DNA of 64,000 nt from Symbiotaphrina buchneri (GCA_001599915.1 BCIG01000021.1:496001-560000); one strand, 5' to 3'; shown: positions 32,086 through 44,348, counted from the stretch's first letter. The notes: a model not told the origin generated them from the sequence alone. Translations and numbers: made by a program.

Positions 32086-32639
32086 AGTTGATTGCAGCTG
32101 GAATTTCTGTCTATATTCCCCATGTCGCCGAATCTTGTATATGCGCATCATACCTAGATCGAGTCTTTCAGCATAGCGTCGCAATGCATACTATCTACCC
32201 ACACACCCCATATTCCGTCCTACTGGGTACCTTACCTCTCTCCACCGGTCTCCTAGGGCGCATCAACGTACCTGTTTCCGCAAACCCCGAACTCTTGATC
32301 CCTTGTCAGTTGGAGACAGGCGTGCTCTCGCTGCTGGCCGCAATGTGCTAGTCCGAATGCGGTCTAAGGGTCCGTCAGCAGACCCAAACTCCAAGTTTCA
32401 CCGCCGCCACCACCGCGGATGACAGGAACGAGGGCTTCACCCCGGTAGTTGCAGCTTATCACGGGCTATTCAATTCCAAGATTGCTTGTCCTCTCTTGCA
32501 GGGGATACGCTGTTGCGCAGTGGCCATTGAATCGCAAGGACGCCCAAGCCGCTATCAAAACCTCACTGGCGAGGTTTCACGGAACCCAAGCAGCATGCAA
32601 CTGCGCGCGGGCTGGGGTGATGACACTCACATCTAGGCA
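32086..32639. other. Intergenic, nothing recognised
   Basis: Exporter 3' region and promoter of the next gene; no convincing coding frame. Confidence 0.35.
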
Positions 32640-34694
32640 ATGGGCAAGTACTTCTCTTCTCCTGCTATTCAGCATACCCGTAGGCCAGGAGCAATCCGAG
32701 CTGACATGGCCCGGGGCGAGACGCAGCGGGCAAAGAAGAGATTCCAGACTCACCACCACCACCCGGAAATGCGGGGTTCCACTTCATCGATGTGGAGCCA
32801 GCCAAGGCGACCAAAGCGAAGGCCAAGTCCGAAGTGCGCAAGGTCATACGAGCCCATGTGATGCGCGAGTTTCGGCGGCAGCAGCGCGATCGGAAGGATC
32901 CCAGAGCCGGGGCGTCGTTGAGGAGGCGGGATTCGGCGAGGAGTGAGATGGGCGCGGAGGTGGGTGAAGGCAGTAGTGGCAGTAGGCGTGGTGGTAGTAG
33001 TGGGAAGGAGTAGGCTGCGTTGGATGGACACGAGGGGGAGCTGCAGCTGTGGGGGCCAGCGGGAGATGTGTCGACAGGCTTAGAGGTGGAGTTGGATGCG
33101 TCGCATCCCGAGTTTCCGGACAATGCGCAGCGGCTCAGTCGCGTCGTTACGGATTTGCCCTGGGAGGTGATCACGGGCGTGGAGGATGTTGCTACGGTGG
33201 AGGAAGAGGAACTGGAGGAAGTGGTTTCGCAGGAGCTGGTTTCACATCCTGCGTCTATCCTTGGAGCCGGCCGGGTGGATCCTTTCAACGACCACACTGT
33301 CCCGTATATCAACGAGCTGATTGATCACTGTAAGTCACCCCTGGTCCGCATCCTCCCTCAACCTTGCTAAGCTCCGCAGGTGTCACACAGATATGGCCCG
33401 GTCTCCTCCCAGTCAGCAACACTTCCGTCTCGAACCCGCTGTCTCAGACCTGGCTCCAGCGCACCTACGCCTCCCCCAGCCTCTACCACAGCTTCATGTA
33501 CGCCGCAAGCGTGCACTTGGAGCTTCTACGTGGTGTCTCAGACCATCGTAAGGTCGCATTCCGCCTCTTCCATAAGGGTGAGGCTATCCGGCACATCAAC
33601 AGCGCGCTCAACGACCCGACCACCGTAGAGAGCGAGGAGCTTGTATTGTCCATGTTGAGTCTGGGCGCTAATGAGATTGATCATGCGTTGCCGCGGGCGG
33701 AGAGTCCGTTTACGCCGCCGCTGGCTGGAGCTCAGTGGCTGGCTGTGTATGGCCGCATGTTGTTCGTCGAGGCGCATATTGGCGCGATGTTGTATATCCT
33801 GACGCGGAGGGGCGGCATGGAGACGTTGAAGCTCGAAGGGCTGGCTAGGACCATCAGCTTGTAAGGCTTGCCCCCATGACATATTGTTGTCCTCTAACAT
33901 GCCTCTTCAGTGCGGACATCCTCGGCGCAACCATGACGCTCACCCGCCCTCGTCTTCCCCTCATCCTCGAATTCCCCTCTCCATCCAGCCTCTTCACCTC
34001 CTCCTCACTCTTCTCGCACCCGCTCTACAAATCACGCGGCTCCGGGCTCTTCATCTTCTCTTCCTACCCCTTCCCTCCCGCCTCCCTTCCCATCTTCCAC
34101 TCGCTCGCGCGCTTCTCCACCGTGCTGGCGCACTACACCGCCGGGACCCTTCCATCACCAAACATCACCGCCCTGACCGACTGGCGCAACGAGCTACAGC
34201 ACGCCCTCCTGCAGCTACCATGGGGCCACGAATGGGCCTGGCCCGCGGATGCCCTGGTCCGCTACCCGGGCATCATGAACCTCTACGAAAGCCTCCGGCT
34301 CACCGCCGTCATCTACGCCGCTGGCGTGACGTTCCCCGTGCCGGGCTTCACGCCGCTGCGCACGAAGCTGGCCCGCTGGCTGAGGGTCGCGATCGAGCGG
34401 GCTGAGGCTGCGGGCGCTTGGACCATGGATTCAGGAGCTGATGAGGAGGGAGACGAGGACGAAGACAGGCGGAAGGGCTTGCTCGAGGCGCTGCTGTGGA
34501 TGCTGGTCCTGGGAGCGGTGGCAGCGGAGGAGACGAGGGATCGTGGGTGGTTTGTCCAGAGAGTGAGAAAGGTTGCGGAGGCGCTGGAGTTCAGCTCCTG
34601 GGAGCGCGCGAGGGATATGCTGTGGCGGTTTCTGTGGTTGGAAGATGCCTGTGATGTGGCTGGGAGATTGGTGTGGAGGGAAGCTCTTGATTGA
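32640..34694 (+). CDS. Fungal_trans_2-type (DUF3468) regulatory protein
   Basis: Five exons (32640-32679, 32727-32959, 33014-33329, 33380-33860, 33911-34694) sum to an intact 617-aa frame. Residues about 14-60 carry GNAGFHFIDVEPAKATKAK followed by RKVIRAHVMREFRRQQR, the N-terminal signature of fungal proteins that lack a zinc cluster but carry the Fungal_trans_2 domain (PF11951). Family landmarks follow: DPFNDHTVPYINELIDH, then WPGLLPV, and YASPSLYHSFMYAASVHLELL. The C-terminus ends in ERARDMLWRFLWLEDACD. Such proteins are predicted transcriptional regulators in the nucleus with unknown targets. Exon 1 (40 nt) and the intron 32680-32726 were chosen because they restore frame with a GTAGGC donor and a CTGAC branch site. 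Confidence 0.8.
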
Positions 34695-36680
34695 AGATCT
34701 CAGGGAGGCTGTTCATGATGTTGGATGTCGGTAATGGACTGGTGTTAAAAAGAAAGCTTGGATATCGTTACATGGTGGGTTTGGCGTTTGGAAAGCACTT
34801 AATGATGTGATCTTTCATCCAGCTTTCTTCTTTCATGGCCATCATCGATCCACGCTGCATGCTTTCTGAGATCTTCTCGACACACATGACGAGCACACAG
34901 TCCTGTGATGTGCTGCCTATCCATTCAGGCGCCCGATATCTGCATCTTGATCCACATCTACTCCCATGTGGGCCACCTACTCAATCCAGCAATCGATGCG
35001 CCGCCTCCTTCACACGCTATCCATCATCCGCCCTCAGGCTCAGCTGCACACGGTCCCACAGACAGAAACCAGGCTGTCCTCCCGCGGCAGGTATCCGCCC
35101 CGAGGCGGGGGTTCTTCCCTCATCGAGCCAGTCCTGCACGCCGTCTGGCACGGAAAGATCCGCCAGGCTACAGCAACTATACGAAGCTACCACGGAACAC
35201 TCTTGTTGTACACGCAGGCTGTACACCGGAGAATGTGGACAATTGCCAAGAGTGTCAGCATTGTCCCGATCCGGTATAGATGTCGGGGGCGGCGCGGGAG
35301 GCCTAACCGTGCCGGATGGCGCACTCTCTCTCAGTCTCCCTTTCTAACTACTTTGCGTTGCACTCCTTATGGCATAAGGTAGCTTATTGCAAGACGATTT
35401 CCCTCGGGCTTGTGAAAGACCGATGGCTCCACTCAATATGGTTGCTGACCCCGGTTTGTGGTGGAGTTCCGGCGGATAGGGAGTGGGGCGGCGGATCTAG
35501 GAGTGGCAGGCGATGTCAGCATCTTCTCGGAATTGGGGGCATCTTGCGTTTTCTGGAAGGGACGAACAGAATGCATATCCGCTGGAGATGTCTCACCGCA
35601 GCATCCGTTGTGGGCACAGGAACGGCCCGCCTTAAAGGAGGCTTACGCCCACCCCATACGGCCGTAACCTACCTTCGGCTCCACTGCTGCTAGCATCCAG
35701 GCGTACCAGGGATCATATACACCATACGTAGGCAATAATGACTGCTACCCTCTCTGGCAGTTGCTCCCGAGATCTTCGCCGACCTCAGGCAGGCAACCAC
35801 ACTCGAGCTGGACGCCGTGGAGGGGCGGCGTGTCATGCAAACAAGCTTTCCTCTTCCCATCCATTGAGCGGATATATTCCGCCCTCCCTGGCTGGCCTGG
35901 GCCCCACCTCTCTTTCAGGTACCCTTCTATGATCTGGACGTGCATGTTATGGACTACGTCCGCTCAGAAGAAGCATTATCCGCATGGGGCAATAATGGGG
36001 GCCAGCCGATGGCCCACTTTATGCTCCCGAGTAAGGCCCCGCTCTTGTGACTGTCTGTGTGCTTCGCCGACCTGTTGACGTCGGGTTCGGGTCGGATGCT
36101 GCTGCTGCCGTGTTGATGACTGATGGCCTGGACGCACTCCTTTCCCCCAAGCCAGGTGGACACACTTGCCTGCGGGAGAATAATCGTATATTAGGCAGTC
36201 GGAAAGAGGCCTGATTGGAGGAAAGAGGGATAGGGTCCTTGATTGGTCGCATCGAGACGCCTAAAGAGGCACCGAACGCCGTGCTGCCCATGTCAACGTC
36301 TTCGTCGTCGACGCTGTCGTCGTGGCCCCACTGAACGAGGGAGGATGCAACGCCATATCAGGATGGGTGCCTTGGGACTGTTCAGTTCCAACTGATGTCC
36401 TGTGGGAAGGAGCAAGCTGGTTAAAAGGGGAATAATGCTGCAGAAACGAAAAGAAAAGGGAACGTTGAACACAATGCTGGCAGCCGACACCGTTGCGGGC
36501 CTGCCTGCCGCGTCTTCATCTTCACAAAGAACATCCCATTCAGTACAGAGCCTCAAGAGCTGCAAGTACCATCACATATCAGGCACCTACCATCGCAGGC
36601 CTGCACAGACTCAAAAGAGCAATAGCAGCCGCAAGTGCAGCGCCCTCGGCCGCGGCACCAGCCCCAGGAAGAACAGCAGC
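34695..36680. other. 2-kb gene-free region
   Basis: Overlapping frames of 60-170 codons lie on both strands (34835-35382, 35316-35693, 35738-36291), with Pro/Ser/His-rich, non-conserved-looking products and no splice-linked continuation. I see no repeat or transposon signature. A decayed gene cannot be ruled out. Confidence 0.3.
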
Positions 36681-37777
36681 ATGTCCACCCACCATATCAC
36701 TCTCCAACCACGACACCGCACCTCTACATCTTCAAACCCTCAGCAACCAACCCTCGGTTCCCTCTTGCACCGCTGCGCCCTGACAAATGCTCACGCCCTC
36801 CTCCAAGATCCTCACGCTTCCAACGTCCAAATCTCCCGCGTCTTCGGCCCTGCGCTTGACAACAATAGTCTGGGCGCAATCAGGGCGCAGGTCGACTCCT
36901 CCCTGGCATCTGGAAGAATGCCACGGCCTGGAAGCGAGGAGACAGGAGGCGAGTGGCTCGGCGCAGGCGCCGTGGAGAGCATCCTGGTTAGCAGGGGTGT
37001 CGTTGTCCCTGCTGAGGTGCTGGAGTTTGTGCAAAGGCAGTTGCGTGGTTCGGCTCGGACCCCAGGGGGAACCAAGTCACAGTCACAGTCGCAACAGCCA
37101 CACTCATCTTCTTCGTCGCCATCCTCCCCCTCTGCTCCACACCCTACCTCGACGACAGCTGAAGCAGCAGAAACACAGGAAGTCTCCTCGCTCGCCGACA
37201 TCGTCGGGCAGATAAACCACGCAACTGGCTTCGCACTGCCCCTGACGGGCGGTTCTTCCGTCGCCATACAGCCTTCAGGCTGCGCGTCTCCTTCTGCATC
37301 CGCCGCGGCTGGAGCGGAGGCACGCGTTATCCCGGCGATACTAGCTCCTAGCAGAGCGGAGTCGCCGCTGGTGGCCGATTCATTCCCACCGGAGTCTCTG
37401 TCATCGGGCAACCTGGTGCGAGCGGCAGGACAGAGTGGAACGTCTGCGCGTGCTGGTAGGCATGTGTGGTCCGGTGTGGAAGCGGTGCAAGCGTTGATTG
37501 AGAGTAAGTTTATGTCCTAACCGCACCTTGGTACACCGTTTCTTTTTCAAATACTGGCCTAGCTCTTTTCCCCGGCCCCTAATGCCAGAATTGGAGTTGT
37601 TCGCGACGTTTTTGTCTAATCCTTCTGGCTGTACGGAGCAGCTATACTGACATTGGCATTCCACCCCGCGCAGGACTAGCCGCACATGCAATCTTCGCAG
37701 GCACAGACCTCATAGAGCCGTTGTTTCCTCGGACGGGGCTGGATGAGCTACTCGACGGGTTGGCAGATCAGGAATAA
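36681..37777 (+). CDS. Uncharacterised Ser/Pro-rich protein
   Basis: Two exons (36681-37503 and 37674-37777) give 308 aa. The frame is open upstream to 36402, but that part is basic low-complexity sequence, and the ATG at 36681 (MSTHHITLQPRHR) is favoured. Residues about 22-70 are leucine-rich and possibly helical (LGSLLHRCALTNAHALLQ). The middle (about 130-230) is Ser/Gln/Pro/Ala-rich and disordered. The second exon adds a compact helical C-terminus (RLAAHAIFAGTDLIEPLFP, then GLDELLDGLADQE), which supports the splice. I do not recognise the family. The intron is 170 nt, longer than most here. Confidence 0.6.
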
Positions 37778-37921
37778 GACGGGTCTCAACAGGCTCCGGT
37801 GAGGGAGTGACATGCATGCTCCTGGGTGAAGTTCCTTTGTATATATAATCCAACTCCAAGCCGAACCTCTCTTCACCACACCCCTCAATTTCCCCACCCC
37901 ACCTTAACTCCAACATCTACC

Positions 37922-39118
37922 TCACCGCACCAGCCACTTACAAACGCTAAACGGCAGCACACTCCCCTGGCGCACCGTCTCCTCCATCGTAGGATACAGA
38001 AAAAACGGGGACAAATACGTAATCACCGCCGCAACCCACACATACCCCAACACATCTCTCCACCACCTCCCCTTCTCACCCAACACCCTCCTCCCCAGCG
38101 CCCTGACTGCATCCTCGATCATAATCCCCGCCGCCATACCCGGAAAGAACACCCACGCACCACTCTCCCCCACGCGCAAACGCGGCGCGTCCATCGCCGC
38201 ATGCAGCGCCGCGCTGATCGCGAAGACCGTGAAGAGGTTCACGTACCGCTCTAGCACGCTGGGGTACGGTAGGTGTAATATACAGCGTGTGAGCAGGGAC
38301 GAGAGAGTCGTGAAGGGTACCCGGAAGAGCTGGTGCCAGAACACGCCCCAGTACCCGCGCAGGGTACCTGCGGCGCGGTAGGGTCCGAAGAGGGGCGGCC
38401 AGGCTGCCGGTGTGCTGAGGTGCAGAGAGACGAAGAGGATGCTGAGCAGCGTGTAGAAGCAGGAGATGAATAGGCGGCCGGAGAGGAACCACGTCGATAG
38501 GCTGGCGGCGAGGCGCGTGAGGAGTTGGGTAGTAGTGATGGGGTCGGAGGGCGGACGGGAGAAGAGCGTTGCTTGGGAGGGCGAGAAGTTGGCGGTGAAG
38601 AACGCGGGGTCGGGTGGGTGGAAGGTTAGGATGTCGAGCAGGAGGTACTCGAGCAAGAACTGTGCGCTGCGGGAGGCCAGGAAGTGTCCTCGCCTCGGCG
38701 GCGCCCCGTCAGCGGTTGGCCAGCGTGGGACGTTCTTAGCCTGCCAGCTCGTCCCGATGCCGCGGAACGAGAGCAGCAGCGCGGCGGCGGCGGGGGTGGT
38801 CGATAGCAAGTCTGGGGAGCAGTGTGTCTCGCGGATGATGCCGGAACGGTCGTGGCGGCGGATGAGGCTGTAAGAGAGGCATTGGAACCCCAGGACGAGC
38901 GAGAGACCGGCCAGACAGGAGGTGTAGACTGTGCTAGGGCAGAGGCCGGGTGCGGTAGCGTAGGCGTGGTAAGTTAGGAGGAGTTGCAGCGGGGAGAGGA
39001 GCAGGCGGAGGGGGGAGCGAGAGCGGGTTAGTGTGAGAAGGAGGGAGGTTAGGAGGATGTTGAGTAGGGAGAGGAGTGGTGAGGTCGGGGAGAGGATGGT
39101 GAGGGGATTGGGCGGCAT
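37922..39118 (-). CDS. Wax-synthase-like membrane-bound O-acyltransferase
   Basis: Single-exon gene of 398 codons from the ATG at 39118; 34 further upstream codons are open but poor. About eight hydrophobic segments are visible. The motif GTLRGYWGVFWHQLFR (about residues 265-280) corresponds to the conserved FWGRRWHQ element of the fungal wax-synthase/MBOAT_2 family (PF13813). The catalytic-type His lies in the membrane segment FAISAALHAAMD. Relatives in fungal clusters acetylate or acylate hydroxyl groups of terpenoids and other metabolites in the endoplasmic reticulum. The substrate here is unknown. It ends 144 bp past the convergent gene at 36681-37777. Confidence 0.82.
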   Translation of the reverse strand: MPPNPLTILSPTSPLLSLLNILLTSLLLTLTRSRSPLRLLLSPLQLLLTYHAYATAPGLCPSTVYTSCLAGLSLVLGFQCLSYSLIRRHDRSGIIRETHCSPDLLSTTPAAAALLLSFRGIGTSWQAKNVPRWPTADGAPPRRGHFLASRSAQFLLEYLLLDILTFHPPDPAFFTANFSPSQATLFSRPPSDPITTTQLLTRLAASLSTWFLSGRLFISCFYTLLSILFVSLHLSTPAAWPPLFGPYRAAGTLRGYWGVFWHQLFRVPFTTLSSLLTRCILHLPYPSVLERYVNLFTVFAISAALHAAMDAPRLRVGESGAWVFFPGMAAGIMIEDAVRALGRRVLGEKGRWWRDVLGYVWVAAVITYLSPFFLYPTMEETVRQGSVLPFSVCKWLVR

Positions 39119-39547
39119 TGTTGCTGCTGGCTGTGTGCCAGGCCTGGTTTGTGTCTGGTGCCAAGTTTTGAGGGGAGAATGAACGTCCGAAGGACGTCTC
39201 AGGATGGAGATATACAGCATAAGACGCGGGAAGTCGTGGTGTCGTATTTCGGGCTGACATCGGAGCTAAATTTTCGTTCCTGCTGTTGATCCGTGCACCG
39301 TCAGCACTATCCTGTCCGCCTTACCATCTTTGTCGTCGAGTTGAATTAGTTTCCGAGTTTCCTTCGAACAGACCTCAAACATTGATTAAACTTGGCGCCA
39401 AACCCATGTACGTGTGGCTATAGCAAGGTGACTGTTGCCGAGAAAATGGGCCAGTAATCTAGTCAGTTGAAGGTTGCCATGAATTGTCAATTCAAGAGTG
39501 GAGGAAGACTCCGTCGATCCGTCCCCGAATCCCGTGTCAACATCACT
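39119..39547. other. Intergenic, nothing recognised
   Basis: Promoter of the acyltransferase and 3' side of the SDR gene. Confidence 0.35.
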
Positions 39548-40496
39548 TCACCACAGCAATTGCAGCGGCGTCGGAAGATTCTTCCCCAGGACGGCCTCCG
39601 CTGTGCCAATGTCCCTAGACCCTTTCAGCAAATGCTCCATGAACCTCGAAAGTGGGGGGAGAGGGAACAGCTTACCCCGGTCCACGCGGTGCCCAAAACT
39701 GGCCGTTCTTGCTGATGTCAAACGTGTCGATAAACTCAATGAGCGACGTCGCGGCCACATCGGGCGTGACGGCGCCGCCCTGATCCCAGAACTGATCGAA
39801 GCCGACGGATTTGGTCTATCGTGTATTTGTTAGCTTGGGTGCATAATAGCAAAAGGGCAGGATCAACCGCACCATCTCCGTCCTCATGAAGCCCGGCTGC
39901 AAGGACCGGCATCAATCAGCCACAGCGAACTCTTCAGCAATAATTCTATTCGGAGACAGGAATACTCACATGCACGATCAACACGCCCACGCCTTTATCC
40001 TTGAGATCCAGACTCAGCAACTTGCCGACCATATTTAGCGCGGCCTTGCTGGCATGATGTGCATAATTGCCGCCTCCCTCGCTCTCATGCCTCAGGGTAG
40101 TCGAGCCGCTCTCCGAGCTCACCAGCACGACCTTACTCACCTCTCCCAACGCTCCGGCTTTCCACGCTCCGTCACCAAAAACACCGGCGCGACTGCGCTC
40201 GTCGTGTACATCCTCAGCTCCTTCTCGAAATCCGGCGCCTCGAAGCTCTCTTTGCCAAAGTAGCCCGCCGTGATGACGACGGTGGCGAGGGCCGTGTTCT
40301 TGAGGGAGGAGGCGAGCGTGGCCCCCGCGGATGGTGAGGTTAGGTCGATCCCGCCGATCCAGGTCGTGCTCGAGCTGGAGCTGGGGGGTGTGCTGGAGCG
40401 GCTCGTGGCGAAGACGCGATGCCCCTTGGAGACATATTGCTCGACGAGCGAGGCGCCGAGGCCACGGGTGGCGCCGACGATTAGAACGTTGGCCAT
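39548..40496 (-). pseudogene. Short-chain dehydrogenase/reductase with one frame break
   Basis: Exons 40496-39970, 39896-39873, 39815-39676 and 39614-39548 encode an SDR of about 252 residues. MANVLIVGATRGLGASLV is the NAD(P)-binding Rossmann motif (TGxxxGxG type), and KVVLVSSESGS carries the active-site Ser. GGGNYAHHASKAALNMV replaces the usual YxxxK by HxxxK, a spacing I also recall from related fungal SDRs. HPGFMRTEM is the post-active-site PG motif. The exons total one base short of an intact frame: just after VAPVFLVTE (about 40165-40175) the frame must move by one base to continue with AWKAGALGE. That is either a sequencing or assembly error or a real inactivating deletion. The 24-nt second exon is exact. 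Confidence 0.78.
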
Positions 40497-41209
40497 GGTG
40501 AAGTGCCACTTATGCTCGTTCAAGTGATGCTGTTTTCAGGTGCAGGTTATGTGTGGTTGCCGGTGAGTCTCTTTGGGAGGAATTGTGATACTGACAAAGC
40601 TCGCGGGCTTGAATGACGTCAGCCCGGTTGAGCATGCAAGCTGTCTTGGACAAGACAAACAACATCCTGAATCCCCCAAATCTCATTATCATTACACCAT
40701 GGCTTCAGCAGACAGAGAAACCATCAAGTCCCTCATCAAGTCCCCTTGAAGTCTTAGCCATCCGCCGGTGTTGCTCCTTTTTGTTACCTATGGTTTAGTT
40801 TACTATTGGCCGGGCCTGGTTGACGTATGTGCTTGACAGGAAAGAGGACCAAACAGGGCTTGACGACGGCAGGTCCGATTGGGGAAAATGTCAGCACGAT
40901 GAGGATGATATTCCTACCCTACCTAGTACTATACATCCTTGCTGCAACATGTTTCGCTGTGGGTCGTGTGGGCGAGCAGTTACCGGAAACGCTGGCACCA
41001 CACATTTGCTGACGGCCCACGGACGAAGCCGCGTGGTGGTGTCAGCAAATGACCACAATCACTTCTCTCACGCCCATCGACGCTCTCAGCGACAATTCTA
41101 GTCCTAAAAATAAGCTTTCTTGAGGATTGTAGTTGTCTTCTTCTTTTACTTTCCTTATCATGTGCATCTCAGCCTTGTAGTGATTGAGTGTGCCTTCACA
41201 CTATGAACG
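40497..41209. other. Divergent intergenic region between SDR and tyrosinase
   Basis: No coding content recognised. The two genes diverge from here. Confidence 0.35.
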
Positions 41210-42725
41210 ATGCTATGGAGCAAGAGTCGCGAAGCACTTCCAATCAACACAACAGTGACCATACATACCGGCGTCAATCGCACCTTCCACATCATCCTCT
41301 CCTCTATCTACATCCTCGCATTCCTCCTCGCGACCTACTTTACCCTCGCGACCTTCCTACACTTTTCCAACCCTACCGCCGCCGCACTCCCGCCCAACTT
41401 CCCGACGACAGCGGCACACTGCATGAGCAGGGCATCCATCGTGCGTCGTGAATGGCGGACTCTCTCGACTAAAGAAAAGGACGACTTCATCGCCTCTTTC
41501 AACTGCCTAGCCACGCTCCCGGCGCGCATTGCTCCCAATGGCACGCGGTACGATGATTTGGGCTGGGTGCATTCGTACATTGGGAATCGCTGTACGTTTC
41601 CCCAGCGTTCCCTGTGCTCCCTTGTTCGCGTTATCCTTATTGCTACTTCTCCTTCCCCCGTGTGCTTCGTTGTGGCTGGCTAGCACGTATGCTGAGATGT
41701 ATGTGCCCCCCGACGCGGGGCGCGGAATAGCACATGGCGTTGCATCGTTCCTGCCGTGGCATCGCTATTTCATCCACGTCTTCGAGAGCGTCATGCGCGA
41801 GGAATGTGGCTTCGCGGGCGCGGTACCGTAGGTTCCCTTCTCCTTTCCTGCCCTGCCCTCATCATGGCTTCTCCTGACGCACTTGCGCAGATATTGGGAC
41901 TGGACTCTCGACCTGCCCGCCCTGGCACACTCACCCATCTTCTCCGCAACCACCGGGTTCGGCAGCGCCAACGCCGATACAAACACCACCTCTCCATCCC
42001 ATCCTTCGCCCCTGCCTCCTCTCTTCCCGCTCCAACCATCCGTCGGCGACGGCTCCTGCGTCACCGACGGGCCCTTCGCCGCCCTGCGCCCGCTGTTCTA
42101 CAACTACACGTACCTCCCGCACTGCCTATCGCGGGGGCTCGGGGACGGCAGCGGCAGGGGCAGGATTCACGGCGGCGGAATGGGCCACGGGTGGAGTATC
42201 CGCCCCGCAGCCATCGAGGTGCTGTTGCGCACAAGCGGGTACGCGGAATTTAGAGCCGTGCTCGAGTTTGCGGCCCATGATGGCGTGCATCGCGTCGTGG
42301 GCGGGGATTTTAGGAGCTGGACGGCGCCGAATGGTGAGTTAGCTCCCCCCCTTTGACTCCTCCGCCTGTCTCTCCCTCTCTCGCTCAGACATCCTGGCCG
42401 TTATCGCGAGGGGCGAGGCATATATGCAAAGCCAGGTTTCTTCGTTTGTTTGGTTATTTGCTGATTGCTCGACTCGTCGGGGCCGGACAGATCCGTTATT
42501 CTTCCTGCATCACGCGCAGTTGGACCGGCTTTGGTGGCTATGGCAGATGCGCGATCCGCAGCGGCGACTGACCGAGTATGAGGGCCGGCATATGACGGAC
42601 TCCCAAGGGGAGGCGGGTCTGGGGGATGGCTTGCTGATGATGGGCTTGGCGGGCGAGGTGTCGGTCCAGGAGGTTATGGATACCCAGGCGGGCTGTTGTG
42701 TTATCGATATTCAGAGACTTTGTGA
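41210..42725 (+). CDS. Membrane-anchored tyrosinase-family copper oxidase, with frame problems
   Basis: Exon 1 starts at 41210; a hydrophobic anchor at about residues 27-50 (IILSSIYILAFLLATYFTL) precedes the tyrosinase domain (PF00264). Copper A ligands are His121 (GWVHSYIG), IAHGVASFLPWH and the same segment's WHRYF. Copper B ligands are HDGVHRVVGGD and DPLFFLHHAQLDRLWWLW. Later exons are about 41684-41827, 41891-42333 and 42491 onward. Intron 1 (about 41592-41683) does not keep frame with its best GTACGT donor; a weak GTTTCC donor would. Near 42692 the frame must shift one base to reach the family-typical ending LLCYRY and a stop at 42725; otherwise it runs on to 42933. Expected role: o-hydroxylation or oxidation of phenols. 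Confidence 0.78.
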
Positions 42726-42733
42726 CATTAACT

Positions 42734-43963
42734 GGAGTACGGCTGATATTGAGAAGAATGACGTAAACCGAATGCGTCTCCAACCTGCCTCTCTCCAAAA
42801 AGAAATATCCACACTATGGTGTACGATGGCAAGGGTTGCAGCTTCAAAGCCAATAGTAATAGCAATACCTGTTCAGTACCTTGTTAGCATTCATAGGCCT
42901 TGTCCGGTAGGGATCGCGATCTTCGGAAAGTGAATGGGCCGTTTGATGGTTCATTCAATGGGGATGAACAAGATGACGGCGGCAATGACCATCGCAATCG
43001 CGAAATAACTTGTCACCACGCGTCGATGGCCCTTGTCTTGTGAGAGCCATCGCACGGGTAACTAGCCCCATCCAGCACGGTTGCAGCGTTCATTGTAGTG
43101 CGTGTCCAATATACTAAGCGCTTATTCCAACTCCAAGCGCTGAATTCGAATAACCAACACGAGTAATGCCTACCGGTTGGCGCGGCGGCTACAGCAAACA
43201 GTTCGAGGCTGTATCACCTCTGCTCCTTTTCCCAGGGACGAGCCAACCGTAGCCAACCACTATAGACTTGGAATGCTGTATTCGATGTATTCGTACAGGT
43301 GTCAGCAAAAGTCACCACCTCATCCAATGACCATAAACCTGTAGGGATGAGTCAAGGTGTTGCTGCCTAGAGTGAACTGCATCAATAGCCGTCAGCGGTT
43401 ACGGCAAGCAATTCAACCTCATAGCACTCATTGATGGCACTTCACCCACTGGATTTATTCCTGCAAGGATTAGTCCTGACGGCGGCGGCACGTGTAACAA
43501 AAAAAAAGTAACAGCCTCTCAGCGACGACGGCGAATAGTTCAAGTCATTATCCTCGCTGATAGGAACCCTATTCAATGATGGGCTAGCCGTAGCCAACTA
43601 CTTTATCCTCGTAATGTTGTACTTGTAGACTCAATGCCCTGGCGACATATATGTACCGAATCCTCCATCAGACCCTGCCTCTTGAACGAATATCCTCAGC
43701 TCCTTAAACGTCCGAACAACAATAACAAAGCCCTATTTTCTTTCAGCACACGGCGAAAACGACAAGCCTAGAGCAGCCTGACCAGAATACATACTTCCAT
43801 AAACCGGTTAAGGTCTCTAGCACAATACGCCGTGATATTCTCCAGGCTCGACTATCCCCTTCCTTACACCGTCCCAACCAGCACATCGACGGTCTCGCCG
43901 TACGCCAGCGTCATCACCTTCACGTACGCCATCGGATAAGGTCCATCATCTTCCACCGCAGCC
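42734..43963. other. Gene-free region with diverged short direct repeats
   Basis: Three related segments begin near 43191, 43401 and 43528 (ACRGCRAAYARTTCRA followed by similar sequence). The first and third are alignable for about 100 bp, including AGCCGTAGCCAAC versus AACCGTAGCCAAC. A run of A's is at 43499-43507. No gene recognised. Confidence 0.4.
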
Positions 43964-44348
43964 ATGCCTAAGCTCTACGTTTCGATGTACAGGCCCCAGG
44001 ACGGTAATTACGAACACTGGGCTCTCTATCTTGATGAGGGCGATAGTGGTACCATCTTCCAAGTGATCGGCGACCACCCTAGCTTCACGAAAAATGTTGT
44101 ACACAAAGTACCCCGGAACAGTACTAGCCACCAAAGAGATATCTTCCTGTCAGCCATCGACGCTAGTGAAGTGGTTGCAGTGCGCGGCCAAGGTCGAGCC
44201 AGACAATGATACCGTCCATTGGAATTGCCAAGACTACGTTTTGGAAATATTGGACGAGCTTGAGGATAACGGCATCCTGGATGCGGACGATCCGCATTAT
44301 ATGATGGCGAAGGAGGAGGTCAAAAGCTATTTCGGTCCCTGTCTTTAA
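43964..44348 (+). pseudogene. Small protein with conserved His and Cys motifs, frame break in the middle
   Basis: Two overlapping frames together encode about 127 residues: MPKLYVSMYRPQDGNYEHWALYL...HQRDIFLSAIDASE in one, then KWLQCAAKVEPDNDTVHWNCQDYVLEILDELE...KSYFGPCL in the other. The switch is near 44170-44175; no intron fits, so one or two bases appear gained or lost. The pairing of EHWALYLD with HWNCQDYV recalls proteins with a papain-like His/Cys dyad (LRAT, NlpC or PPPDE type), but this is a guess from two motifs. Similar small proteins occur in other Aspergilli as far as I recall. It is convergent with the kinase gene, 75 bp away. Confidence 0.55.

Noticed and set aside
32449-32946. 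165-codon plus frame over the start of the Fungal_trans_2 gene
   Set aside because: Another frame of the same DNA encodes the family signature and joins cleanly to four further exons.
34835-35382. Group of overlapping 110-170-codon frames
   Set aside because: No motif, no splice continuity and overlapping alternatives in the same region.
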